Positions 46,346 through 56,620 of a DNA stretch of 64,000 nucleotides are shown piece by piece (the stretch's first letter is position 1; the number at the start of each line of letters is the position of its first letter). Source of the stretch: Gonatopus flavifemur (taxonomy: Eukaryota > Arthropoda > Insecta > Hymenoptera > Dryinidae); assembly GCA_018340375.1 (NCBI GenBank), contig JAFFJZ010000001.1, forward strand, positions 45,004,001-45,068,000. The letters run 5' to 3'. The notes beneath the pieces are model-generated. The model did no database searches. It was given only the letters and a program-made list of their open reading frames with translations, and had not been told where the DNA came from. The position numbers and the translations under genes are program-made.

Positions 46346-47339
46346 GATATACAGAGGATCAATTATATGCAGCCGGCATTGCAGACTGATGGTAAACATT
46401 TCTTTCAGTTACATTTTTCAACTTTAATAGCAAAAAAATTACATGTGAAACTTTCAATGCGCTTTTCTCGAAACCACTTTTTTCAAATCGGCCTTACAAA
46501 TCGCTTCAACAATTCTTGTCCGATTAACTTCAAATTTTGATAGCATCTTTCTCATACAATTCCGCAGGGAACCATGTACGCTATTCAGAACTGTTTATTT
46601 TATGGGCACTTTAATACCGTAGAATGGGATTACTTTGATCCGCGGGTTTACTTTGTTTGTATATAAAACAATATTTTAAGCGCAGATAAGATTCAATTTT
46701 TAATGTTTTCCTCACTGGTCAGCAACACAGAAGACCCCTCAATAATTCTGTTAGCAATGTAACAATCTGTATCGCAAATGAATCTGAGAAAAATAGTAAA
46801 GACGTGAGTGTAATTTTTTTTATTGAATTCATGATATCGGGAAACTTTGTCACTAATTTCATCCTCTAAATTCCAATGAATCTAGGGTTGTAATATGTGA
46901 TTGATCAATTTTTTGAAAATAATATGAATCAAAACTCAAATTTGTACTCCCCAATGTGTACTCGGGGTTGAAAGATTTTGCGTACGGGGTTACTTTGGGT
47001 GATAATGAGAGGAAGGACTGGATCAAATGTTGCTATGGGAGCGAGTGTATCAGTGTTTGAATCAGGAAACCAAAATGATGAAAATTTTCCAACTTCTGTA
47101 GAGAAGAAGAAGCAAAGGGCGAAGAGAACCAGATCAACGCGGAAAGAGAAATTCAGATGCTCTATGAATAGAGTTTTTTGACATTCAATTGCATTACATG
47201 ATACAAATCATACAGGATTTCAGTTTCACATTGATATTTGATACCCATATGTAAAATTTTGCTTCAGTTTTCATATCAAACGATCCGAGTTTATGTGGTT
47301 CCAGTAAGATTTTGTTTTATTTACAATAATGTAAATAAA

Positions 47340-47504
47340 CCCAACAAACACAGCGTCTGAAACTTGATGGAAAATGTTGCCTAAGAAGTCTTTTAATTAC
47401 CTGATAAATATCTTTCAGATCATTGTCTAAAAAATATTTAATGGATATCTGAAAGACGTCTTATGCAGCATTTCTTGACAACTTTCAAACATTGTGTTTG
47501 TTGG
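47340..47504. mobile_element. MITE with CCCAACAAACACAG ends
   Basis: The left end CCCAACAAACACAG pairs with the right end ATTGTGTTTGTTGG. AA flanks both sides. The interior holds AAATATCTTTCAGATCATTG and ATGGATATCTGAAAGACGTC, complementary arms of the AGATATCTT family. It is a small sibling of 1583-2183. Confidence 0.75.
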
Positions 47505-47708
47505 AAAGATTTAACGGAGATACTCACGTTATTTCATTATTCTCGTGAACGTTTATCATTCTTGAATGTTTCTCGACCAGTATTATTCATTTCATAAGGA
47601 AATATAAACATGTACTGAGCTTTCAATTATTCAAATCAAAACAAAATAACAGAATTTTTTCTAATGAAGCACATTGACAGTATTATAAAAACCAATTATG
47701 ATACTTAC

Positions 47709-49090
47709 CCGAGTAAAAATAGTCTGATCTCCCATTGATCAATAATTGATCACATGAAGATTAGTTTTCAAGAGTATAGCTTCTGCTCGAATCCCATACC
47801 AATATGGTCATGAATTCATTGAAATCACATTGGTCAACCAGGTACAATTAGGTATGGCTCAAGTCCAGGTAAAAGGAACAATGAAATATTCTGCATATAT
47901 GCTGTTCAACTGGGGTGAGATTGACATTTTTGAAGTAAAATATAGCAGGATTTCAACGGAAATATATACTTGCCATAGTTTTACGACATGAATAATGCGA
48001 TTGATATTCGGTTCGAACATGGATCGTGTCGATGGTCATTCGAAAGGAAGAATGAACTGTGCAAGATGCAATCGAGCGTTTCCCAGCGCTGTAGGACACT
48101 GCAAATGGAGTTTGCAGAACTGGAACTTATAGGGAAGTGCATCGGAAGTTCGCGTAAAAAATCGATTGTCAAGAATACCTGATGAAATTCTGAGTGATCG
48201 TTGAAAAACTCCAAAGACAACGGGTTACTCGAAAGTACAGGAAACGTCCGGGGAGGGTCAATCATGTTTAACTCATGGTGTACTCAAGGGCGACTTTTGA
48301 CGGACTTTCTGAAAAATGAGATCTCTCAGAAGTACATCCAAAGTCTATATGAAGTTAGGGAGAAATTACTTTTGGTGGACTTCGACGCGGTGGACTTCTT
48401 CATGTACCATTACGGTCCGCAATATTCCACGAGGTCCGTCAAGAGTCGCGTCGAAGTCCACCAAAAGTAATTTTTTCCTAACTTCATATAGACTTTGAAT
48501 GTACTTTTGAGAGATCTCATTTTTCAGAAAGTCCGTCAAAAGTCGCCCTTGAGTACACCATGAGTTAAACATGATTGACCTCCCCCGGACGTTTCCTGTA
48601 CTTTCGAGTAACCCATTGTCTTTGGAGTTCTTCAACTATCACTCGAAATTTCATCAGGTATTCTTGACAATCGATTTTTGAGACGAACTCCATTCGCAGT
48701 CTCCTACAGCCTTGGGAAACGCTCGATTGCATCTTGCAAAGTTCATTCTTCCTTTCAAATGACCATCGACACGTTCCATGTTCGAACCTAATATCAATCG
48801 CATTATTCATGTCGTAAAACTATGGCAAGTATATATTTCCGTTGAAATCCTGCTATATTTTACTTCAAAAATGTCAATCTCACCCCAGTTGAACAGCATA
48901 TATGCAGAATATTTCATTGTTCCTTTTACCTGGACTGGAGCCATACCTAATTGTACCTGGTTGACCAATGTGATTTCAATGAATTCATGACCATATTGGT
49001 ATGGGATTCGAGCAGAAGCTATACTCTTGAAAACTAATCTCCATGTGATCAATTATTGATCAATGGGAGATCAGACTATTTCTACTCAGG
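47709..49090. repeat. 1.38-kb palindrome with ~660-bp arms
   Basis: The left arm (47709-48390) and right arm (48447-49090) are inverted copies, highly similar by eye, with one ~40-bp length difference near 48110-48160. The unpaired centre (about 48391-48446) is only ~56 bp. The outer ends are CCGAGTAAAAATAGTCTGAT and the complement of CCTGAGTAGAAATAGTCTGA. Both arms carry parallel short frames, for example one containing FNSWCTQGRLLTDFL and one containing RWSFERKNELCKMQSSVSQ, read outward from the centre in one sense and inward in the other. Neither is recognised. A transcript would form very long dsRNA. Confidence 0.88.
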
Positions 49091-49179
49091 CATTCCGTAA
49101 AATTCCATCTCAAGTAGTTTGACTTTTAAAGTATTATAAATTTTAAAATTGATCAAAGTAACCCCATTTTACGGTACCA

Positions 49180-50935
49180 AATTTTTCATCTAAAATTTGA
49201 TTTTCAACTTCAAATGTTCCCCATTTTCAAGAACATCAATATTTTTCGGAACCCGTACGTGTTTCTCTAGAAGATCTCATGCTGAATGATGAGAAATTTT
49301 TTTTTTTCGTTCCAGATTAAAAATTGTGGACGCTAGGTGTAAGACCGTGGAGTGCCTCATCAAAAATGTCACCATGGATAGTGCACGTGGCAGAAAATTT
49401 TTGCCATGAACAAATTAGGAAAAATATTTTTTGGTACTTAAAGACGTGTACTAAATGTATATTCAATCACTTTTTCAAATGAATAATTTTTCCCGTACAA
49501 ATAAAAATGATGAACCTCATTTCGAGCCTTCTGCAGTGGCCATACCCTTTAAATCATGGGAGCTCCATTGACGTTTTTGACTCAAACTCGAGTCTATATT
49601 GTCATTCAAGTAAGGTGGGGATTGAAATTTTGCGAATACCTTTCTCAACATTCATATTAACTACGAATCGATTCCAGATCAACAAAATACCCATTCTCCT
49701 ATTTTTTTTTTAGAATGATCGTACTTATCTTTCTTCCAACACAAATAATCAATTTTCACAATAGTCACCGGACACAATGAATTATTTAATCAGCGAATAA
49801 CTCAAATACACCAGTGACTTGATAAATTTCCAAGTTCCACCCTGGCATACAAGAGAAATAATTGAGTCAAAGGGAGAAAAAAGGAAAGAGTGAAAAGCTT
49901 CCTCCTATCCCAACTTGGAACTCTTTTCCTCTCATTTTTCTTCATTTTTTTTGTTCCACCTTAAAGTCTGTATCCATCGTTCTTTCTGTCATCATTATCG
50001 TCCTCTTTCTTACCTGTCTTGTTTTTCCCTTCTTTTTTTCCATCCCTAGACGTGTACTATCTATTTCCATTCTTTTCTAACCGTTTGTTCTCTCGCCCTA
50101 ATTATAGTACATGTCCATAATTTTGTCTTTCCGTTGTCATCACTCTTCCCTCTTTCTCCCTCTTTTTATCTTCGTTCAAAGTTTTTTCTCCTCGTACTAT
50201 CCGCGTCTCTGTGTCATTAAAGTGAAATTTTGTTCAGTTCAAGTGGAAGAAGAGGTTTCCAAATTATAAAGAAAAAGCAATCGTTGTTATCTAGAATCGT
50301 TCCTCCTTTGTGCGTTTTTTCTCACCCCTTTAGGAGTGTCAAAAGACGTAGCGTGTATCCCCACTGTTGCGTGGGGTATCGATTCCCATGCCGCAGAATT
50401 ATTCGTTATTTTGTTGATCGAGATATTTTATCGTGCTTTACAAGCTCGTGGTATTTTCCAACGGAGAAAAAAATAATAGTTGATACAGATGAGATGACAA
50501 TATGACACCATTCTAGGAGGATCATTAGAATCTAATGAATGATTCAATTTTTCCAACTTCTATTCCAAGGATTATAGGGTTTCTTATGTTGAGGAAATAT
50601 TTAACAACGTCATACTTTTTATCGTTACTTTTCTGGGTGGCGCTATGCTGTATATTTACACATCCCACGTTTTGTTGTACCTTCGCTTAGCGTAATTGGT
50701 ACACCGTGAAATTCTGTCTGAGAATTAATGAAGGCTACTTTGGATCTTGTTTATTTGTTTTTCTTCCTCTTCCTTGCCGTGATTCTCAACTACGACACAT
50801 CTATTGGAATGAATCACTTCTGGGGATCTGTGATTACGATTGATATACCATGTCGAAGATGGGAACCAGCGGAAAATGATTCAACCCTTATGGAAATTTT
50901 GAAAATCGTCACAATACGCGTCATGAGTTCTCAAT
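49180..50935. other. AT-rich stretch with a long pyrimidine-rich block
   Basis: 49890-50230 is strongly pyrimidine-biased (TTTTCTTCATTTTTTTTG, CTCTTCCCTCTTTCTCCC). It has no element ends or motif-bearing frame. The bias could reflect an intron 3' region or simple-sequence expansion. Confidence 0.4.
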
Positions 50936-51328
50936 TTACACGAAGAGAAAAGAAATTCGTTGTGACAGCAAACTATTTACTATTACAGCAATCTTATTAG
51001 CGACAACAGCAATTTTTCAGCTGGGTTTACTTCTCCAGCAAAATTTGTTTACTATTCTGTATATGATACTGAAAACTTTACCAGTCTGACGGAAAACTTG
51101 CTACTTTGATTAATCATGTTGCTCTCTCAGCAACCTAAACTGTTGAAAAAAATTCGTGAATTTCACACATAAAATATGGGAGGAATTAACACATACTTTT
51201 GTGTATTAAAATCACTACAGATTTTATGAGATTCAAATCAATTTTTGTATGAAAACCACTTCAAGATAATATTGTGTTAGAATTTCGATGAAAGTGTGGG
51301 AGATTCAATACAAAAATATGTGTGTTGA

Positions 51329-52215
51329 GGGGGGAGCCTGCTTGAGAGGCTTCAAAAAATCGATTTTTTCGAGAATTATTTTGGGCAGGAAAGAAATATC
51401 CGATTGAAACAAAACTTTCAGAGTTTATTGTTATATATTTCAACAGTCTTCTCAAATGTTTTCATCAAGATATATGTCATATTATGCTTGGTACAAGCAT
51501 TTCGCCGAGGCACCTCGAGTATGCATTTGTCGTGCGGCGGGAAAGATGCAGGTCGCAATTTCCATCTGAAACAAAGAACCCAAAAAAATTTTCTTCTCTC
51601 AATCGTATAGCTTCTAGTTGAACCAAGAAAATTCAACAAAAAGTGAAGAATTCAACAATTTCTCGCAAATTGAAAAAAGAATTCAATGTTTTGGAGAAAA
51701 GAAATTCACTTCAGATTGTTCAAAAAGTGGGTTAATCCTCACTTTCTTGAAGTTTTTTAGGTTCAACTAGAAGAGAATCTAATCCCGAATACATTCCGTT
51801 TTATATCGTTCCGATAGGACGTTTCATTTTTTCCCTATCTTCCCCGCCAATTAGGAAAAATCGTAAAAATGAAAAACCGAGAAATCGGGCGTCAAAGTTT
51901 TCGTATATAAAATATCGTAATTTTCTTGAACTTACCGCATTAATATGCTAATCAGCGATTCCTGCTCCACAGAGTAGCCCTTCAGACTCTTCAAAAAACT
52001 GGTTTTTGCCCAGATGTTCGAGATGCTCGCGCGCGCTCCGAGCGATTCGGCCGCTCGTAAACCTGCTCGACGCTTGCTCACTATTTCTTCTATAATTCCG
52101 AGAATATTCCGAATTTGCTTCTGAAATTTTAGGGACACATTCTTGGATAGTTTAGGAAGACATTTATCCAAAAAAAAAAATCGATTTTGTGAAGCCTCTA
52201 AAGCAGGCTCCCCCC
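51329..52215. mobile_element. 887-bp element with GGGGGGAGCCTGCTT ends
   Basis: The left end GGGGGGAGCCTGCTTGAGAG, GCTTCAAAAAATCGATT, pairs with the right end (AATCGATTTTGTGAAGCCTC, TAAAGCAGGCTCCCCCC) over about 40 bp. GC-rich internal patches lie at 51510-51560 and 52015-52075 (GCTCGCGCGCGCTCCGAGCG). A minus-strand frame at 51932-52171 (MDKCLPKLSKN...) has no recognised domain. It is a non-autonomous DNA transposon of unknown superfamily, and no clear target duplication is seen. Confidence 0.75.
51611..51773. mobile_element. MITE with CTTCTAGTTGAACC ends, nested two levels deep
   Basis: CTTCTAGTTGAACCAAGAAA at the left pairs with the right end TTTTTTAGGTTCAACTAGAAG. The interior has AGTGAAGAATTCAAC-like repeats. 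It lies within 51329-52215. Confidence 0.65.
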
Positions 52216-52330
52216 TTAATTGCTTCCAAACTTTTGTATTGAAATTAATACAAATATTTTCTACAGTGTAGTTCGTTGTGGAAGCGAATTTTCAGCTAGA
52301 TCAGTGAACAGATTTCACAGGAAAAAGAAA

Positions 52331-52540
52331 ATGGAGAAATTCAGTGTGTAGGATGACAACGCGTCGCTTCGAGGCTTTAAATGGAAATTTTTACAGGATA
52401 TATTGTCTAATAATTCACATTATCAGACAAGTATAGATTGTTCTCTGATGATGTGAATTGTTCAACAATATATCTTGTAAAAATTTCCATTCAAAGACTT
52501 GAAGAGACGCTTTGTCATCCTGTACGATAAATTTCTCCAT
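52331..52540. repeat. 210-bp fold-back
   Basis: ATGGAGAAATTCAGTGTGTA, GGATGACAACGCGTCGCTTC and AATGGAAATTTTTACA on the left pair with TGTAAAAATTTCCATT, GAGACGCTTTGTCATCC and ATTTCTCCAT on the right. It lies close to the right end of the composite element. Confidence 0.75.
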
Positions 52541-52783
52541 TTTTTGTATATAATATCTCGATTTGCTACCCCAGCAAATTTTTTTCTCCGTGTATAACAG
52601 CGAAAAATGTTTTGAAATATCAACGTATCGTTTCTCAATTCCGAAGAACCACGTACAATATACCCCGAAGTGTGTGGTGTTCCCAAAAACAGGTGTGTTG
52701 GAATCTACAGAAAGAATTGCAACAAATGATTCTCCTCGTGTTCCACGCGGCTTTTGTCACGTGATTTTTCTCAATGTTTCCAG

Positions 52784-52943
52784 AAAATGGATAAGAATAG
52801 ATGGAATGAAAACTTGGACCGTTCCTCTGGCGGTTGTGGCGGTAGCGATTTACAGTGAACGATTCATCTCGATATGCGGGGAGTTTCCCTCCCTCGATAA
52901 CGCGCATCCATTTGTCGTCAGATTATCGTTGTCGAAGTCGAAT
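52784..52943 (+). CDS. Candidate first coding exon of a secreted protein
   Basis: An acceptor (CTCAATGTTTCCAG, ending 52783) and a consensus donor (TCGAAT|GTAAGAT, GT at 52944) flank a GC-richer segment. The ATG at 52806-52808 gives 46 codons to the donor (phase 0). MKTWTVPLAVVAVAIYS looks like a signal peptide and is followed by ICGEFPSLDNAHPFVVRLSL. Loosely, the latter has the layout of a serine-protease mature N-terminus (IVGG..., then PF.V.L), but it lacks the exact IVGG, so that is a weak inference. Without splicing the frame stops at 52971-52973. Partner exons were not found. Confidence 0.3.
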
Positions 52944-53281
52944 GTAAGATATTCCTCACGATCAGAAACGTAACTGCGTGAGTGATTCATAAAAATGTTT
53001 TTCCAACAATTCTCATTATTTCAAATTTATTCGTCAAGATATATAGTTTCTCGTAAAATAGAAAGGAGAACAATATTTTCGGAATACGATGTTTCGATCG
53101 AAAAAGTATCGTGATATATTTTATTGGAGTATCGATTGGATTTCCAATTTGGTTTTTTACATAGAAATGTTGATGCACGAATCGAATAAATATTTATGGA
53201 TACAGTTTAATGTTATTTTGAATAGATATCGGATTTTGGTCAATAGATCCGAATCCAATACTACATTTTTTGTTTTATGCA

Positions 53282-53525
53282 CACTGGAAAAAAAATTTCT
53301 TCCAACCAAATAAATAGGTTATTTGTCCTCTCTCCATAAAATATTTCTCAGGATTAATTAAATATTTAATCGAATGAAATAATAGAATGCTTGCCTCGAA
53401 TAAATTGGTCTTCTCAATAAATAATTTATCCGCCACAAGTAATCAGTCTTCGCATCCAATTGAATATTTAATTCCTACAAATAAATATTTTACGGAGAGA
53501 GGACAAATGAATATTTTTTTCAGTG
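53282..53525. mobile_element. 244-bp MITE with CACTGGAAAAAAAATT ends, CA duplication
   Basis: The left end CACTGGAAAAAAAATTTCTT and an inner GGTTATTTGTCCTCTCTCC pair with the right side (GGAGAGAGGACAAATGAATA, TTTTTTTCAGTG). CA flanks at 53280-53281 and 53526-53527. Confidence 0.82.
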
Positions 53526-53659
53526 CATATGTGTTTTGATATACATTCTCATCAACTTCTTGCATGATTCAATATCCTTAATTGTTTTAGGTTTCCTTCG
53601 ATTGACAAGTATCGGAGTATATGACTATCAAAAACTTTCCTACATTTTTGTATAACAAT

Positions 53660-53760
53660 CGGAACTCGCTTTGCTCGCAGATGGTGATAAATCATCCGTG
53701 CGATTCATGAAACTGATGGACCAATCTCTTTATGTGGAAGCAAAGTCCAGTCGAAATAGT
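53660..53760. repeat. Second copy of the GCTTCGCTCG-rich repeat
   Basis: GCTCGCTTTGCTCGCAGATG, GTGATAAATCATCCGTGCG and the following GATTCATGAAACTGATGG align with about 42165-42240. Confidence 0.4.
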
Positions 53761-53769
53761 ACATATGTC

Positions 53770-54880
53770 ATAAGAACGATATTTATAAAAACCATTTATT
53801 CTGCAAGAGTGGAGAATTTTACGTGAGATACAATGATTACTTTTTTGTATCATGAAAACCATGTATTCAATGATTCAACAATGTGTCAACATTGAACATT
53901 AACATTTAGGTAACAATAATACCCTAGTGGAAAATTTTCAGAATTATATATATACTTTATATATAAACTATATTAAATTATACATAAATTGTTTCATCTA
54001 GCCTTCACCAACCCTTACACAGAAAAAAATGAATTCGCAGTGACAGTAAAAACTTGTGTGGTGAGTGCATTGCGTACTGCAGATATCATTGAAGCCATAG
54101 GTGTTAACATAGCTTTTGTGCGTCGACAAAAAATAATCGCAGAAGAAATGTTGTTGGTGGAGCAATGTTTGTATCTGTAGTATACGTACCTAAAGAGAAC
54201 AAGATGGCCGCTAAACATTCAACGTGAATTCAATGAACATTTGACAAATGCATAGACATTTTGGGGTTCAAAAAATGTTCAACAACTAGAATAATTATTT
54301 GTTTGCATGCAGTTTTGCAAAAGCTATATGTATTATTAGAACAAGACTAATTGAATCGGTAGGGTAGCTCAAGCGCTGGCAGCTTGAGTTAGTAACCAAA
54401 AAATTGCGGAATAGAGCCTCCCCTATCCAATGAATTGGTTTTCTACCTGATTGTTTGTCCTTTTAGCGATTCTTCCAAGCTAGTCCAGCAAAACACTGAT
54501 TGCAGAAAAAAATCGCTATCATAGCTATTTTTTCCGCTATCCAAATATCAACCACGAAAATTGAGGAGCCTTATCGAAGCAAGCGTCAATGAATTGGAAT
54601 TAACCTTGAAAAATGACCGAGTTAGAGCGAGTTGAATGTTGAAAAATAATCATTTTTGGTGTGAAAAAATTGATGGTTTGTGATTTTTTTCTCGAAAATC
54701 ATCAATCATAGAAAAAAATCGTAAAGAGTAACTTGGATTGATTTTTCGAGCTTTACCACTCAGTATTTTTACATTTCCAAAATTTCGACTTTCTTTTTTG
54801 ACCCCCGACGGGACCTCTTGCATCAAACTTGTGACGCGGTTCGAGCGCTCGACGAGTTATTCGATCCAGCTCCTCAATTA
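53770..54880. other. AT-rich stretch with a lone element end and a box-A-like patch
   Basis: TA-CACAGAAAAAAATGAATTCG at 54018 resembles the CACGGAGAAAA-group ends, but no partner is seen. GGTAGCTCAAGCGCTGGCAGC at about 54363-54382 looks like a tRNA box A without a box B. No gene supported. Confidence 0.4.
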
Positions 54881-54885
54881 ACTAC

Positions 54886-54996
54886 CCCTAACAGCATGAT
54901 GTGTCTCTGGAACGTTTTCTGAACGTTCAGAAAACCTCTCCTACATTCTATAAAGATTCCATAAACATTCCAGTGGCACATTGTGCTGTCTGTCTG
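54886..54996. mobile_element. 111-bp fold-back related to the CCCAGACAGCA elements
   Basis: ACAGCATGATGTGTCTCTGG on the left pairs with CCAGTGGCACATTGTGCTGT on the right. Inside is an exact 22-bp palindrome at 54914-54935 centred on GAACGTTC. The end resembles that of the MITE in mariner 2. Confidence 0.65.
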
Positions 54997-54999
54997 CCA

Positions 55000-55965
55000 C
55001 AGCGAATTATGTTTTTGCGTGTAATAAGACCTAAGGAATCCTAATAGAACCTAATAATAGAACCGAAAAAAATTAGTGATGTTGGTTCTTGAAAAAATTG
55101 ATTTTTTTTTCCATACAAATTGTATCAAATTTTTATCAATATCTTATACAAATCTATAAAAACTAAATACTTTTTCTATAAAAAAAGAATCAATTCTGTT
55201 TGAGAATCAGCATCCCTATAGGAAATGCCACGAATCATTCTTTGTCGGAATTCCACGTACTGTAATTTATATTAAATTTGGGTTAATATTTTGGTTTCCA
55301 TCAAACCAATGACATTCATGAATATCAATATGCATCAGTGGATTGAATAACTTAGAATATATATGTTTCAGTGGTGTACAAGATATCCTGTAGAACTCTA
55401 TAAGGTTCTTGAAAAATTTCTCAAAATTCCTGTGTGGGTTTCCATAGATGTATCCACTCTGTCACTTTAGGAACGTGGTATCAAAAATTCATCACGATCG
55501 AATTCGCCCGAGTATTTTGTGGTGTTCGTTCCAGTGGAAATCCGATACAAGCAGAATCGAAATTGACCTACATTCATCGCTTTTTTGTTACTAATCGAGT
55601 ACCACACTCATATTTTTGACGCTCGGCTTGATTCTGGAAAAGGATAAAGGTTCTAGCAGTTGAATTGTTGCAGAAAAATGGTCGGGAGGAATTAATTGTA
55701 TGAGAATATGTTGCATTTTGTCGCTGTACTTTTGCGGAGAGACGAGTCAATTCATGAACTGCGTATGAAGATATTGCGGACTTGGAGGGTTGATGAGAAA
55801 CCTCGCGTACTGTCGTGATGTTTAATGATGAAAAGTGGCTGTACCAAGACTCCTAGTAGATAATATTAGTGAACATGCGATACAATTAACATGATAGGGA
55901 TGAAAAACTGTCGCATAGATCGGGAGAGACCTTGTCTCTTGAGATAAAAATCATCTATTATAAAT
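55000..55965. other. AT-rich stretch, nothing assigned
   Basis: No element ends or supported exon. The open frame near 55434-55619 has no motif. Confidence 0.4.
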
Positions 55966-55970
55966 TACTA

Positions 55971-56499
55971 CACGGAGAAAAATGCAGCTCGAAAGGATAG
56001 TAATATTCATTAGAAAATTGGAGAATATTTCTTAAAATCTGAGAATATTTCTTAAAATCTAAGAATTCTTCTTAAGTTCGTAATAAACATGAAACGGTTT
56101 AGATTTCTCTTGAATATTGCTCGAAAAACAATGAAAAATTATCCATACTTAACAAATCATAAAAACAAATATGAAGTTTCCAAAAGTCGCGCATGAAATA
56201 TTATACAGTGAATAACAAAATTCCGTAATTTGAAAATAAGATTTCAAAATTTTGTTATTTACTTTGTAGAATTTCATGCGCGACTTTGGGAAACTTCATA
56301 TTTGTTCCTATGAGTTGTTAAGTATTGATAATTTCTCATTGTTTTTCGAGTAATATTCGAGAGAAATCTGAACCGTTCGATGTTCATTACGAACTTAAGA
56401 AGAATTCTTAGATTTTGAGAAGTTTTCTCAGATTTTAAGAAATATTCTTCAATTTTCTATCAAAGATTACTATCCTTTCGAGCTGCATTTTTCTCCGAG
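55971..56499. mobile_element. 529-bp fold-back with CACGGAGAAAAATGC ends, TA duplication
   Basis: The two halves are complementary almost throughout. CACGGAGAAAAATGCAGCTC, GAAAGGATAGTAAT, TAAGAATTCTTCTTAAG, ATTGCTCGAAAAACAATGA and AAAGTCGCGCATGAAAT on the left have complements on the right. TA flanks at 55969-55970 and 56500-56501. The centre is about 56215-56265. Long-hairpin potential. Confidence 0.92.
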
Positions 56500-56620
56500 T
56501 AGACTCGCTAGTATATTGAGGATATACTTGCATTTCAAGGTTATATACCAAATGTACTGAATGTGAAATTCAAGTTTGATAAGAATTTGTTCAAACGGTT
56601 TCAATTGTGTTTATGTGTTA

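Larger units (their letters stand above)
46617..49174. mobile_element. TA-flanked TIR element with CCGTAGAATGGGATTACTTT ends
   Basis: The left end CCGTAGAATGGGATTACTTT (46617) pairs with the right end AAAGTAACCCCATTTTACGG (to 49174), flanked by TA on both sides (46615-46616, 49175-49176). Two later insertions lie inside: 47340-47504 and the palindrome 47709-49090. Without them the element is about 1 kb. TA duplication and GGGGTTACTTTGATC-type ends suggest a pogo/Tc1-mariner relative, by inference. A short frame around 46980-47060 (VTLGDNERKDWIKC) could be a transposase scrap, but I do not recognise it. Confidence 0.7.
50939..52592. mobile_element. Composite TIR element with CACGGAGAAAA ends, TA duplication
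   Basis: The left end CACGAAGAGAAAAGAAATTC and the complement of the right end, CACGGAGAAAAAAATTTGCT, share the group motif and a following CAGCAAA stretch. TA flanks at 50937-50938 and 52593-52594. It contains a GGGGGAGCCTG-ended element (51329-52215) and a fold-back (52331-52540). Confidence 0.65.

Noticed and set aside
48366..48635. Paired frames in the 48-kb palindrome as two genes
   Set aside because: They are mirror copies of the same DNA with stops and no recognised domain, so they are described with the palindrome instead.
49890..50230. Coding sequence in the pyrimidine-rich block
   Set aside because: The open frames reflect strand bias (Ser, Leu and Phe rich) without motifs.
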